NCBI RefSeq assembly: GCF_000350225.1
Contig: NW_005178804.1
Coordinates: 1 to 64,000, forward strand
DNA: 64,000 bases
Direction: 5' to 3'
Source: Chondrus crispus
Lineage: Eukaryota; Rhodophyta; Florideophyceae; Gigartinales; Gigartinaceae
Made by a program: the position numbers and the translations under genes. Positions 54,238 to 64,000 of the stretch are shown here, piece after piece. Under the pieces are notes generated by a model. That model saw only the letters and a program-made list of their open reading frames with translations. It did no database searches and was not told the origin of the DNA. Positions within the stretch are counted from its first letter, which is position 1, and each line of letters starts with the position of its first letter.

Positions 54238-57200
54238 TGACAAGCTCCGTGGCCACGTGCTCGAGATGCTCCGTAAGCACTCGAGTTTGTGGAGCGGTGC
54301 GCTTGGAACGATCCAAGCCACGGAGCACCGCATCCCCCTCGAACCGGGAACGAAACCGATTCGTTCTATGCCCTATCGGAAGGGCCCGGCCATGCGCGAA
54401 ATGGTTGCGAAGGAGGTCAACAAGATGTTGAACGCAGGGGTTATCGAACCCGCGAGCACCGAGTGGGCGTCCCCGGTGGTGCTCGTACCGAAGAAAGACG
54501 GCTCTCTTCGGTTCTGCGTAGACTACCGGCGTCTCAACGCGAAGACGGCAGCGGATTCGTATCCGCTGCCACGGATGGACGACTGCATCGACTCGTTAGG
54601 AGATGCAGCCGTCTTCACAACGCTGGACTGCAATTCCGGTTATTGGCAGATCCCGGTCGCTCCGGAAGACCGGGATAAGACCACGTTTACGACGCACATG
54701 GGCACGTTTCGCCACTTGCGCATGCCGTTTGGACTCAAAGGGGCACCGGCCACCTTCCAACGTGCGCTCGACATAATACTCTCCGGAGTCCGCTGGCAAA
54801 TATGCCTCGTCTATCTCGACGACGTGATCGTGTTCTCCCGTACGCACGCAGAACACGCGAGGCATCTCGATACCGTCTTGAGCTTACTGCGGAGTTCCGG
54901 TATCTCCCTTAAGCTCAAGAAATGCAGCTTCTTCCGACCGAAGGTGCACTACCTGGGGCACGTCATCTCCCCAGGCAAGTTGAGCGTGGCCGATACGGCG
55001 GCCGACGCTTTCAAGACGTTCACGTTCCCGAGGACGTTGACGCAAGTGCGCTCGTTCCTCGGGGCGTGTAACGTATACCGCCGATTCGTTAAGGGGTTCG
55101 CTAAGATTGCGCGTCCTCTGACCGACATGACGCGCAAGGATTCGGATCCCGATTTCTATAACCCCACGGAGCTGCAACTTCAGGCGTTCGAGAACCTTAA
55201 GAAGTGCATGATCGCTCCGCCGATCCTCGCGTTGCCCCGGCACGGTCGTCCGTACATGATAGACACCGATGCGAGTGCCTACCAACTCGGCTGCACCTTA
55301 CTTCAGGAGCACGAAGAGCCGAACGACTGGCGCCCCGTGGGGTATTGGTCGTACTCACTGTCCGATAGTGAGCGCAACTACAGCGCTACCGAACGCGAGT
55401 GCTTCGCCGTAGTGTGGGCCGTCCGCACACTACGGCCGTACGTAGAAGGCACGAAGTTCACCGTACGGACGGACCATGACGCCCTCCGATGGCTCATGTC
55501 CCTCACCGAGAGTTCCGGAAGACTCACCCGGTGGCGGCTACGTCTGGCTGAATACGATTTCACCATTCAGTACCGCCCCGGGCGCGTGCACCAGGTGCCC
55601 GATGCCCTGTCACGCCTCGTGTCGCCGAAGGTCGCCGATGACCTTCGCTCCACCGTCGAGGTGGATGACGACATCCCCACTTTCGACGGGGGCACGACAG
55701 TTCGAGACGTATCGAACGAGCTCGCGGACCACGCTTGTACCGCGAGCTGTGATCATCAGGCCGTCCATGTCTTCGTAAGGACACGGAATCAAGCCGAAGC
55801 CCGAACAAGGTCGCGCGCACGGACGCGCGACGAACCGCGAGGTGACGACGAAGCCCCCGCACTCCAAGGACCCAATTCGTTTTGGGAGGAGAACGACGAG
55901 TTCGACGCCGCCGACATCCAGCGCGCCGAAGACCCCGAGGCTGGCGCGCTCGACTCCCCGGTCGCCCCACCGCAGGACGACCTTCCGGCCCCTCTTACAA
56001 TAGAGGAGATAGCCGAGGAGCAACGCGTGGATGACTTCTGCCAAACCGTTTTGGCACGACCGTCACAGTCCCGGGACTCCGCGTTCTTCGAGGACCACCA
56101 AGGGGTGCTCAAGCGGAGACACCCCTTCGACCCTGATATCGTTCAGGTCGTGGTACCTCGGACGCTCCGCGCCAGGCTCCTTCGCCTGTGCCACAACCCG
56201 GCCATCGCGGGGCACCCGGGCCAGAACCGTATGTACTACGCACTTCGACGCGAGTACTACTGGCCCCACCTGGCTGCAGACGTGGCAGCCACAGTGCGAG
56301 GGTGTCGAACCTGCGCGATGAACCGGGTGAAGCTGAGGAAACATCTCAACCGATTGAGATTGTTTCCAGCTACGAGGCCCCTCGAGAGCCTCGCGATCGA
56401 CATCTTGGGGCCGCTCCCCAAGACGAAGACAGGAAAACGGTTCCTGCTCGTGATTACGGACCGCTTCAGTAAGCTAACGCAAGTCGTTGCGCTCCGCACG
56501 ATAACAGCGCACACGGTCGCAGTTGCGTTCTGCGACTCGTGGGTGTTCAAGTATGGCGTCCCTCGCACGTTGCTTTCGGACAACGGCCCTCAGTTTAATG
56601 CCAAATTCTTCCACAGCACGTGCCGTGTTCTGGGGATAACGAATTTGTACACTTCGGCGTACCATCCCCTGGCGAACGGGCAAGTCGAGCGATATAACCG
56701 AACAATCGCCTCGATGCTGAGGAACTACGTGGGTGAACACCAGGACGACTGGGATGTGTACGTGGGGCCGCTCACGTACGCGTACAACTCCCACGTACAT
56801 CGCACCACACGCACCACGCCGTTTGAGCTCGTGCTCAGCAGGCCACCGCCGGAGTTCTCTCTCCGACGGGCGGACGGCGACGCGCCCCCTTCCGATAGGG
56901 GGAACCAACGTGCCGAGTTCCTCAAGACCTTGGACTCGACTATCCAGAAGGCCTACGCGAGCCTGCGTCGGACGCAGGCTCGCTACAAGCGCGACTTCGA
57001 TAAGCGCATACGACGCATTAATTCCCGGCTCCGTCCCGGAGAATACGTATATCTCAACCCCACCGATGGGGCTAAGACATCGAACAAGCTCGCCTCGCCC
57101 GCTGTAGGACCCTACCGAGTGCTCGCCAATGACCTCCGTACCATCACGATCGATCGTGATGGTGTCACCGAGGGCGTCTCCGCAGATCGCTGCGTGTATG

Positions 57201-57484
57201 CACCACCGCCGACGGGCGCAACGCGGACGAGCACGACAACCCCGGAGGACTTTGCGGACAAGGTCACCGCAGGAACGCAGTATGCCGTCGAACGGCTACT
57301 GAGACATCGAGTCATGGAAGACGGAACTACGGAGTTCCTCATCAAGTGGGCGGATTACGACGCGCCCACTTGGACTGCGCGGACTGACGTCCCGGAGGAG
57401 TTGGTGTCTCGTTACGCCCAACGCCTCCGGAGACGAACCGGCAGAGATCTCACCCAAACCGTGAACGCGGACGTTCACGCTTAA
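54074..57484 (+). CDS. Gypsy-G1 Pol: RT, RNase H, integrase, chromodomain
   Basis: Open from after a TAG at 54068-54070; no ATG is needed if it is reached by frameshift from the protease frame (first usable region 54071-54237). RT: FCVDYRRLNAKT (near 54514), TLDCNSGYWQI (near 54622), FGLKGAPATFQRALD, YLDD (near 54816). RNase H: DTDASAYQLGCTL (near 55263), ATERECFAVVWAV, RTDHDALRWL. Integrase zinc finger: HNPAIAGHPG with CRTCAMN (near 56193-56320). Integrase core: LAIDILGPLP (near 56393), LSDNGPQFNAKF (near 56573), HPLANGQVERYNR (near 56664). Chromodomain: YAVERLLRHRVMEDG, FLIKWADYDAPTW (near 57280-57380). Stop at 57482-57484. No internal stop, and all catalytic acids are present. The chromodomain likely guides integration to marked chromatin. 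Confidence 0.93.
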   Translation: MADPTPTIRPPSGDPVERSPLGQPTARGTVLPQQKDPENPPMDWEKEIDLSYIDDDKLRGHVLEMLRKHSSLWSGALGTIQATEHRIPLEPGTKPIRSMPYRKGPAMREMVAKEVNKMLNAGVIEPASTEWASPVVLVPKKDGSLRFCVDYRRLNAKTAADSYPLPRMDDCIDSLGDAAVFTTLDCNSGYWQIPVAPEDRDKTTFTTHMGTFRHLRMPFGLKGAPATFQRALDIILSGVRWQICLVYLDDVIVFSRTHAEHARHLDTVLSLLRSSGISLKLKKCSFFRPKVHYLGHVISPGKLSVADTAADAFKTFTFPRTLTQVRSFLGACNVYRRFVKGFAKIARPLTDMTRKDSDPDFYNPTELQLQAFENLKKCMIAPPILALPRHGRPYMIDTDASAYQLGCTLLQEHEEPNDWRPVGYWSYSLSDSERNYSATERECFAVVWAVRTLRPYVEGTKFTVRTDHDALRWLMSLTESSGRLTRWRLRLAEYDFTIQYRPGRVHQVPDALSRLVSPKVADDLRSTVEVDDDIPTFDGGTTVRDVSNELADHACTASCDHQAVHVFVRTRNQAEARTRSRARTRDEPRGDDEAPALQGPNSFWEENDEFDAADIQRAEDPEAGALDSPVAPPQDDLPAPLTIEEIAEEQRVDDFCQTVLARPSQSRDSAFFEDHQGVLKRRHPFDPDIVQVVVPRTLRARLLRLCHNPAIAGHPGQNRMYYALRREYYWPHLAADVAATVRGCRTCAMNRVKLRKHLNRLRLFPATRPLESLAIDILGPLPKTKTGKRFLLVITDRFSKLTQVVALRTITAHTVAVAFCDSWVFKYGVPRTLLSDNGPQFNAKFFHSTCRVLGITNLYTSAYHPLANGQVERYNRTIASMLRNYVGEHQDDWDVYVGPLTYAYNSHVHRTTRTTPFELVLSRPPPEFSLRRADGDAPPSDRGNQRAEFLKTLDSTIQKAYASLRRTQARYKRDFDKRIRRINSRLRPGEYVYLNPTDGAKTSNKLASPAVGPYRVLANDLRTITIDRDGVTEGVSADRCVYAPPPTGATRTSTTTPEDFADKVTAGTQYAVERLLRHRVMEDGTTEFLIKWADYDAPTWTARTDVPEELVSRYAQRLRRRTGRDLTQTVNADVHA
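57140..57163. repeat. Perfect 24-bp palindrome in Gypsy-G1 pol
   Basis: Arms ACCATCACGATC and GATCGTGATGGT meet without a loop. G2 keeps a 22-bp version at 25957-25978. Confidence 0.9.
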
Positions 57485-57494
57485 GGGGGGGGCC
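57480..57494 (+). other. Gypsy-G1 internal polypurine tract
   Basis: CTTAAGGGGGGGGCC spans the pol stop. The same string with eight G stands before the 3' LTR (62949-62963). Confidence 0.7.
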
Positions 57495-60208
57495 CTCAAC
57501 CGCTCCTTCGCGGATTAACCCCAGCCTGCACGAACAGACTAAAAAGGGGAACCGAAGGAGGACGGTGGACCCTATCGGAGGGTCACAGCCGGGGACGTGT
57601 TTAAGTCAAAGCATCTTGACTTCTCGTACGTCAAGGACGCCAGACATAAGAACAGGACAGTACGAACTGCCTGAAATCACGAGAGCCCCTCGGTGGGCGG
57701 AGCTAGGGACCAGAATGCCCATCGCTTGCGTCTCGGAATATCCGAGAAGGTGGAGGCTCACGGCGAGCCATCAATCAGCATCCGGGTTATACAGCCCGGC
57801 AGAAGACCGGATCATGACCCTCCCGGTGTGGGTCGTGCGGGAGAAGACGCACGAAACGCGCAGGCAGACGCCCAGGCGAGGGGAGCGGCGTCAGGAGAAC
57901 GCGCGCTAGGGCCGTTCAATAAGAGCGAGGAAGCGAGAGCAACTCAGTCGGAAGGGCACCAATATGTGCCCACGGACGAGAGACATTTCAAAACCGCCGC
58001 CGAGACATGCCCCGTAATGATACGGGGAGATGAGAACGTTACACGTGAGCGGCGCCAGATGCGCGCCATGCACCAACACCGATCGCGTCATCACCAATTC
58101 ACTGCCGCCACAGCACCCCGAAAATAACGGAAAAATTAAGGGGGGGATAAATTACACCGGCACGTGCGCCGCGTCCTGGGGCACTGTACGCCATACGAAA
58201 AGCAAGGAGAAGGCGGACGGCGCTGAGCTAGGGTACAACAGGTACCACCGGAAGGTACACACGTCCGCCCCCTGACCGGGAAGGGAACCACGCGCGAGGT
58301 TGAATCCCACGCTCGCATCGAGCGGGTGCCTCGAAATACTGACGTGCGGCGAGCAGCCAGACTGGTGCTTTTTCCTCTAACCTTCCTAGCGCGCACTGCC
58401 GACCGAGCACAGGTCGAGCTTCGACCCCGAGCCGTGCCCCCTCAACCAGCGGGGGAGCGGCGGACTACCGTTGAGGAGAAGACGAGCGCGGAGGGGAGGG
58501 CTTCCGCGCACTCGAACATCCGCCACCATCGGCGAACGGCGCTGGAAGACGCCTCCCTCAGGGGACCCTACGTCGCTAACCCCTCATCTCTGTGCGGATC
58601 GCGAACCGCGGTTGCGAACAGGCGGCCTATGGCCGAAAGGAGGGACGGGTACCGACGACGAACACCCGGCGAACCCGCAACCCCAACTACGACGCTCAGA
58701 GAGGAGCAGACTAAGACGCTTACCCTGGCCTCGGCGCAGCAAGAAGACGCCGCCCCCGCAGAAGAGGGAAGAAACGCAAGAAAGCGGCGCCAGCGCACAG
58801 CGACGGCGAGAAGAATAACCTGCGCGACCGTACCCCGCGAGTCAGTTGGCTATCGACGCCACTGCGACGAGCAGAAACGTCAGGCCCTCGCCTTGCCGCT
58901 AGCCGTGAATTCGAGAACCGGAGCGCGGGTCGCGAACGTCAACGCGGTTGGCATGCTCAGATGCAGGATAGATGTATGTGCTGCTGGAAAGCAAGGACGC
59001 TGAGAACCTGACGGTGGGCTTGCGTCAGGAGACCATCGTGGGGAAGCGCGTGGTGGTCGACGAGGACGACGCCTCTTCTCGTGCATCATTCTGAGTGTTC
59101 TCGCCTTACACTCTCCTTCGGCAACCCATCACTAGCTCCACCACGCGGACCAGCTCGCTACACAAACGCTGTCGAAGAGCTGTGGCGGAACACGGTACAG
59201 CAAAGACATACGGAGCGTTCGAGGGAGGGCCATTCCCCGACTCCTGGCTCTTTCTACCTATCATCTTATACGCCGTAGCCGAGGGATGGGAAACGTTGAC
59301 TTCGGTGCCGGAGCGTGGGAACCTATCCGCACGCGCATGCTAGAAAGACGGCTTCGGCCACGCGGCCACGCTCCGCCGCCCAGCTGCATGGCGTGGCACC
59401 CCCCCCCCTCTACTCGCCTCCCACTCGGGAAAGGCACCGACTGCGCGCAAAGGGAGGGGGGCGAGGAGGAGGAGTAACTGCGCTCCGCACACACCTCACG
59501 TTGGGCAGAAGGAGTCGGGGATCGACCGGCCAATGGGACATCGTTAAATTGGGTACCTCAGAAATCGCCCATGTGCGCTCCTCAACTGCGTAAGAGCAGA
59601 CCGACCAATGGGAGCTCGTTAATTCCGCTCGGGCTTGACCACCCTCACGTCCGAGCTCCCTGAGTCTCTCGGTCTCCGCGCCCCTCCTTCGGACACGCCG
59701 TGCCTTTGGGACCGAACGGAGAGGTCGCCGGCAGGCGGAGGACGGAGAGGGAGGCGGACAGAGAAAGGGAGGCCACGCGAAACGGCGCAGTACGCTCGAC
59801 CGTCGACGTTGCCGCCGCGCACGCGGCCAAAGACGCCTCACGAGACAGGGCACATCACGCAGCGCCCTCCCTTCGTACGAGGGTGACGCGTAGAAGCCGA
59901 GGAGGGGAAGTGCTGGAGACGGGGCTCTAACCACCGTACGCCGCAGCTCATCTAATCCACGAGAGAGCAAGGCGACCGGTTGCCCCCTCAGCGACTCCCG
60001 TGTGTACGTCGCTAGCTTATACGGACGAAGGGACCGCGTTGAGCACAGCCCATCGGGGAGGGTCGTGCTACAAGCAAGGCCGCGGTGTAGGCCGAGGGGA
60101 GAAATCGATAACGCACGTCGGGGAGCAAAGGACAAGAAAATGCCTTAGGGGCTTTTACCAGAGGGAGCTGTCAAGGGGTGCCGCGTAATCGTCGGTAGAC
60201 CCGAGCGT
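57485..60208. other. First half of the Gypsy-G1 extra segment, non-coding
   Basis: 2.7 kb without a sense-strand gene. The part to about 58330 aligns with 24641-25623 of G2 and is the conserved core of the extra segment. Open frames here (for example 58326-59003 plus, 59410-60135 minus) are R/P/A-rich without motifs, and I do not accept them as genes. Confidence 0.6.
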
Positions 60209-62905
60209 TCAACGGATCGTACCGTTCGAGGGGGCCGACGAACCGGAAGCACGCCCCGTCGGAGGACAATAGCTGGGGTGCGAAGGCACGTCCGCCTCCG
60301 TCTCGTGAAGCGGTGGAAGGTCGACTACGCCATGCGTTGTCCACCCGCGAGCTGGGTTGACCGAAGTCGCGGGTTCGTCGGCCATCAAAGAGCCGAGCTC
60401 GCGACTCTGGTAAGGGTCTCGAAGGCCCTGGCGTGGCACCGGGCGAGGAAGGCTCACGGCCGACGGGGCGGCGCGTTCGGCCCTGAGGGCGTCCCGCTCG
60501 CCGCGGTATCTATCGCGATCGGACGCCGCGCGCCGGAGACCACTCGCCTGTAGGGAGGACGACTCTCGTAGAACCTTCAGCTCATCCTGAGAGCCGCGGA
60601 GCTGCTCCGCGAGGGAGTCACGCTCTGCGGCAAACGCCTGTCGTTCCGCCCCGAGACGGCGCGCTTCGCTGCTACGTTCGACATACCAGCTCGTGAGGGT
60701 ACGGAGTAGTCCCTCTACAGTCCAAGCCCTATCGACCAGACTCCCCAGGGCGCGAGACAACCTGGGGATTGCGGTGAGCTCGTCGCGAGCTAGGTCAAGG
60801 GTCAACGCGGTGTTCCGTTGGGCACCGAGGCAACCGACGGAGCCAAGGGAAGGCAGAGGGGGCAACGGGGACCCCGACGCAGTATCGTGACCCGCCTTGG
60901 GAAGCACCGACGGCACGCCCACCCTGGCCAACGCGATTGCGGGAAGCTCGCCGTCCAGGTCACGATACCGCTTCCGACGCCCCTCGCGCACCGTAGACCC
61001 GACGCCTCCCTTGCCTCGGGACGGGCCTGAGGTGGGGACGCTTGGACGGGCCACGAAGGAGTCGCTCCGATGGTCATACGCGAGAAAGAGGCTCCGAGTC
61101 CCTGTCGTGTAGTCCGTCCAAGGACGACGATAACGTTCGGGCACCGCACCGGCGCGGTGCATCAGGTCTAGTACAGAGGATTACGACCAGGCCACACACG
61201 GTGAGCCACGCTCGAGAGGATGCATGGCAACGTCCGGAAGGGATAGCGCCACTCGCCCAAGGAAGGAGAGTACCCCCACGGGTTGCACGAAAGCACGCCC
61301 GTGGAGAGAGACCTCATTCATGAAGGCGTTACCGAGACACCACGCCCATTCTCGCTCTACGTTGTACGCGAGGTAATAGAAAACCGGGTGCTTCGGGTCA
61401 CCGCAGGCGAAGCCGAAGTGCTTCAAGATGTAGGGGAGTAACGGGTGAACTCCCAACGAGGGGAGCGACTCCCCTACGACCGGCGGAAGCTCAGGGAAAT
61501 CGCTTCTCGACAAGCCCGGGGAGAACGAGGCGGACGGGAACACGCGCCCGTCCTCTTCCCCGCGGTGCCGGTAAGTCGCCCAATCGTTGGGCGCCAGGGC
61601 AATGTGGTGAATCCGCATGAGGGAATATGCGGACTTCTGGAGGGCCGCTCGCGCCTTAGAGCAAGTGCGCGGACGGGGGCCGACGTAGAGCCCGGTGACC
61701 TCCGGGAGAATGAAGCGAGGGGGACCACGGGGGCCCCGGTGGAAGAGGTACGCCAACATCTGGTCGACATACTCGACCTCTTCCACGCAAAAAGCGAAAG
61801 TCCTATCGCTAGGAATCTCGTCGGGTAGTTGGTAAGGAGCGCCACCGCCCTCGGCGAGGAGGCGACCCAGCGCCAAGGAGGCCTCTTCGGTCAGCCCTCC
61901 TTCGTATATGGACCGAATTCGTAGAAGGTCAGGACGTAGGGACTTCCGTGACAGCAGCTCGCCCACGGTGACGCTCGCCCGCGCATGGCGTCGCCACGCG
62001 TATGTCAAGCGACCCAGCGGTAGCGGGATTGACCGCTCCAAGGGCACCCCCAGCCACCTCGTGGAGGTGTTGGACGCCTCCCTCTCTCCGCCCTCGTTGA
62101 GGCGGGGGGCAGCTCGCGGCGCACCAGGATGCCAGCAGCTGCCAAAGGCCCCCTGCGAGCCCTCCCCGGGGTGGTACGGGCCACCGCGGGGCCCCGTCAC
62201 GAGATCTCCACCGGATGGGCCGACCGCGTCGTCAACACACTCAGGTCGAAGCGGCACCGAGGCCCCAGTCGCCGGACGAGCATCTGGCGGCGGGAGGATG
62301 GAAGGCGGGGGGCATAACTCGTCGGACACGGTAGAGGCGCGACCCCCCCGGGACTTCCGGAAAGGACGTGGAGGCCACCATGGCGAGGGAGCCGACGCAT
62401 CGGCACCGGCGGAAGGTAGCCCGGATGCACCTCCCTCCTCGACGGAGGTGGGGTCCTCAGTGGTCAAGGGGCAGACAACCGGCGTGTCCGATCCACTGCC
62501 AGGCGAGGGCAGAGGGAGCGAGGGACCGCCCCGAGAAGGGATGAGGGACGACATAGGGAGACACGGGACGCGCGAACCGAGTACGCGACCGACAGAGTTG
62601 ACGAGCCCGTGAGGAAGGACGGGAGAGGGAGCCGACCGAGCTGAGGCCGGATGAACGAGGACGGACTCCCAAGACGGGGGTAGTAGGGTGACGACGAGAA
62701 CCAGCCCGGAGGGCACACGCAGGATCGCGCGCCGGAAAGGGGGCAGGGGTGACGGAGTGACGACGAATTTGTCGTCCCCAGAAGGGGAGGAGGAATGACC
62801 TGCGCGCGCGTGGGGAGGTGCGAGACGGAACACGGAGGATAGCGAGCAGGGAGCAGAGTCGACAGGGAGAGCGGAATCGACCGTATAGACGGCTTGGCCG
62901 GACAT
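60209..62905 (-). CDS. Antisense ORF of Gypsy-G1 (unknown protein, one in-frame stop)
   Basis: Minus-strand ATG at 62905 lies 59 bp from the 3' LTR, so an antisense promoter in that LTR could drive it. It reads 574 codons to a TAA at 61181-61183, six more codons, then an ATG at 61162 continues in the same frame for 317 codons to 60209. Residues 1-300 are P/S/G-rich and probably disordered. Residues about 305-570 look folded, for example LTYAWRRHARASVTVGELL, FAFCVEEVEYVDQMLAYLF and HPLLPYILKHFGFACGDPKH. The last part has a likely coiled coil (RRLGAERQAFAAERDSLAEQ, then LRGSQDELKVLRES). I do not recognise the family. The TAA may be a mutation in one roughly 898-residue protein, a readthrough site, or a real boundary between two proteins. 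Antisense ORFs downstream of pol are known in some plant gypsy lineages (Tat/Grande). Confidence 0.5.
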
Positions 62906-62948
62906 GTTGTCCCCTCTCTACAAGCACCAGTGGACGCGGACGTCCCCG

Positions 62949-62964
62949 CTTAAGGGGGGGGCCG
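62949..62964 (+). other. Gypsy-G1 terminal polypurine tract
   Basis: CTTAAGGGGGGGGCCG abuts the 3' LTR, preceded by GGACGCGGACGTCC. That resembles the pol end GAACGCGGACGTTC, so the tract was duplicated together with the end of pol. Confidence 0.75.
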
Positions 62965-63635
62965 TGTAGTATAACCCCCCCCTGGGGCTTTATTTTAGAT
63001 TAGATCAACTCAGAATCGGATCGGTTACTGTAGAGCTCGATGCTCTACAGTACCACCACGTGTAACCCCGAGTACAGGGGGCGCACGTGTACACGTGTAC
63101 GCGCGGGACCGAAGAGCGCACACACACACGTGTACTGTCAGCCCCGATGGCTGACAGTATTACAGTGTCGACCGACCGCTACAGTACGTCGCTACAGTAC
63201 ATCGGTACTGTACTATTATGATAGGTTATTATGTACATTAAATATGGAGCGGACCGGCGGCGGTGGAGGAGGACAAGCACGGACTTGTCACCCACCGACC
63301 GTCAAGGTCCGACTTCCCGCTTATTCTAAGGTAGCGTTCGCTAACTACCTTAGAGCGGCACCGAGCGCGGGTTGAGGACGCGCGCGGTACGCCCACGAGC
63401 CGGCTCCGCCTCCGCCCGTCGGTACTGGATCGTCACCCAGTACCGCGCCGGGGCGTCGAGGCGTCGAACCGCTCGCGCGTACCGGCGTCCTCCCCGTTCC
63501 TGCTCTACCACGCTACCCGGGCCCGCTGCCCGGTGCCGTTAGCTGGTGTCCCGCTTCACCCCCGTCTTCCCGTTCGGACGGGGTCTACGTCGAGCTGCGC
63601 ATACACCCCTCTCCGTTGGGGGTGTTTATGCTACA
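62965..63635 (+). repeat. Gypsy-G1 3' LTR
   Basis: 671 bp like the 5' LTR. At 63133-63159 the hairpin TACTGTCAGCC/GGCTGACAGTA is perfect, while the 5' LTR copy has one mismatched pair (C to G near 49640). Confidence 0.93.
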
Positions 63636-64000
63636 CCGTAGACGCACGCAGAACATTTTTCAGAGATGCAATCATTGTCAGTATTGTTGATTTTGTTAGC
63701 CTCATTACCAAGTAGTTTGACTCCACTTACCACATTGTCACGAATCATCGAAGCAATACCTTGAGAATGCGCATGTGCAAATCGCTCATGCCACGTTTGC
63801 AGGGTGGCAGCATGTGCAGATCCGATGTCACTGACGATGTCGAGAACGTAAAGTTCTCCAACCAATGTCGCAGTCGCCACTACAGTTGAGCCTCGTCTGA
63901 TCATGCATTTTCCATTTTCGAACCCAACTTTTAGTCCAAGTTCAGTCATTCGACTGACAGAGAGCAGAGAGAACGCAAAGTCCGGAACGTGCAATACATC
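63636..64000 (-). pseudogene. Copia-X outer copy: protease/GAG-pre-integrase part, runs out of the window
   Basis: Minus-strand pol encoding VPDFAFSLLSVSRMTELGLK, then MIRRGSTVVATATLVGELYV, HERFAHAHSQGIAS and CSACVYG. Open across the stretch seen. It continues the frame cut at 49453 by Gypsy-G1, and its 5' part lies beyond the right edge. Confidence 0.9.

Larger units (their letters stand above)
49454..63635 (+). mobile_element. Gypsy-G1: 14.2-kb full-length chromovirus with extra 3' segment
   Basis: Two 671-bp LTRs (about four differences by eye), 5-bp target duplication in Copia-X pol, gag, protease, RT-RNase H-integrase with a chromodomain, an internal polypurine tract, a 5.5-kb extra segment with an antisense ORF, and a terminal polypurine tract. 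It is far more GC-rich than the copia DNA around it. It is the complete relative of Gypsy-G2. Confidence 0.94.

Noticed and set aside
58326-60135. Open frames in the first half of the G1 extra segment (58326-59003 plus; 59410-60135 minus)
   Set aside because: No domains, biased composition, and the part shared with G2 does not conserve any frame.
57485-62964. Envelope gene downstream of Gypsy-G1 pol
   Set aside because: No sense ORF of size and no signal peptide or membrane segment pattern; the only long frame is antisense.
49454-63635. Single DNA transposon, because the ends TGTAG...CTACA are inverted
   Set aside because: The ends belong to 671-bp direct LTRs around gag and pol; the 5-bp inverted ends are ordinary LTR termini.

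Overview
This window is eukaryotic repeat DNA. I find no free-standing host gene. Nearly all of it is nested LTR retrotransposons in three families, named here for this window. Copia-X is Ty1/copia with LTRs of about 1.25 kb. Copia-Y is Ty1/copia with 939-bp LTRs. Gypsy-G is a GC-rich Ty3/gypsy chromovirus. A 374-bp non-coding mini-retrotransposon (TRIM type) is also present. Both copia families have a gag-pol reading frame and a primer site matching the anticodon arm of initiator tRNA-Met, as in Drosophila copia. GT-AG splicing is visible in one leader. The style resembles oomycetes or another protist/fungus-like eukaryote, but the sequence does not fix the taxon.

Layout. 1-7133 (+): Copia-X pol, one LTR, then the leader and truncated gag of a second Copia-X copy in tandem, then a Copia-Y LTR piece. 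From 7134 to the right edge, one minus-strand Copia-X copy appears to be the outer frame: LTR start and pol at 7134-10036, more pol at 49396-49453 and at 63636-64000. It is split twice, by a 39-kb block (10037-49395) and by a 14.2-kb Gypsy-G element (49454-63635). The 39-kb block holds, in order: a Copia-Y LTR piece carrying the TRIM; a full Copia-Y element with an intact 1,369-codon gag-pol (10987-18109, +); an inverted Copia-Y pol piece; a deleted Gypsy-G copy (G2, 20083-28882, -); a Copia-X pol tail with LTR; an inverted broken Copia-X gag-pol; a complete Copia-Y LTR; a Copia-X copy with an open pol (34773-47970) whose 3' LTR is split by a young full-length Copia-Y (39738-46859, -); and an inverted Copia-X LTR with leader.

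Full-length Gypsy-G (G1) has 671-bp LTRs, gag, protease, and RT-RNase H-integrase-chromodomain. Between two identical polypurine tracts lies a 5.5-kb extra segment carrying a long antisense reading frame. The deleted copy G2 has the same double-tract design, but its extra segment carries a threonine-dehydratase-like gene fragment and an array of 55-bp palindromic repeats.

Most striking signals: (1) Gypsy-G is filled with short perfect hairpins, in LTRs and coding DNA, and three of them keep pairing between G1 and two repeats in G2 through compensatory changes; (2) the TRIM carries a tRNA-like domain with A- and B-box matches across its LTR/internal boundary, and its primer site and polypurine tract look like those of Copia-Y; (3) Copia-X has an extra, apparently spliced, two-zinc-finger ORF upstream of gag; (4) the two copia families share a 65-nt leader block with only two mismatches. 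All identities and difference counts were made by eye.
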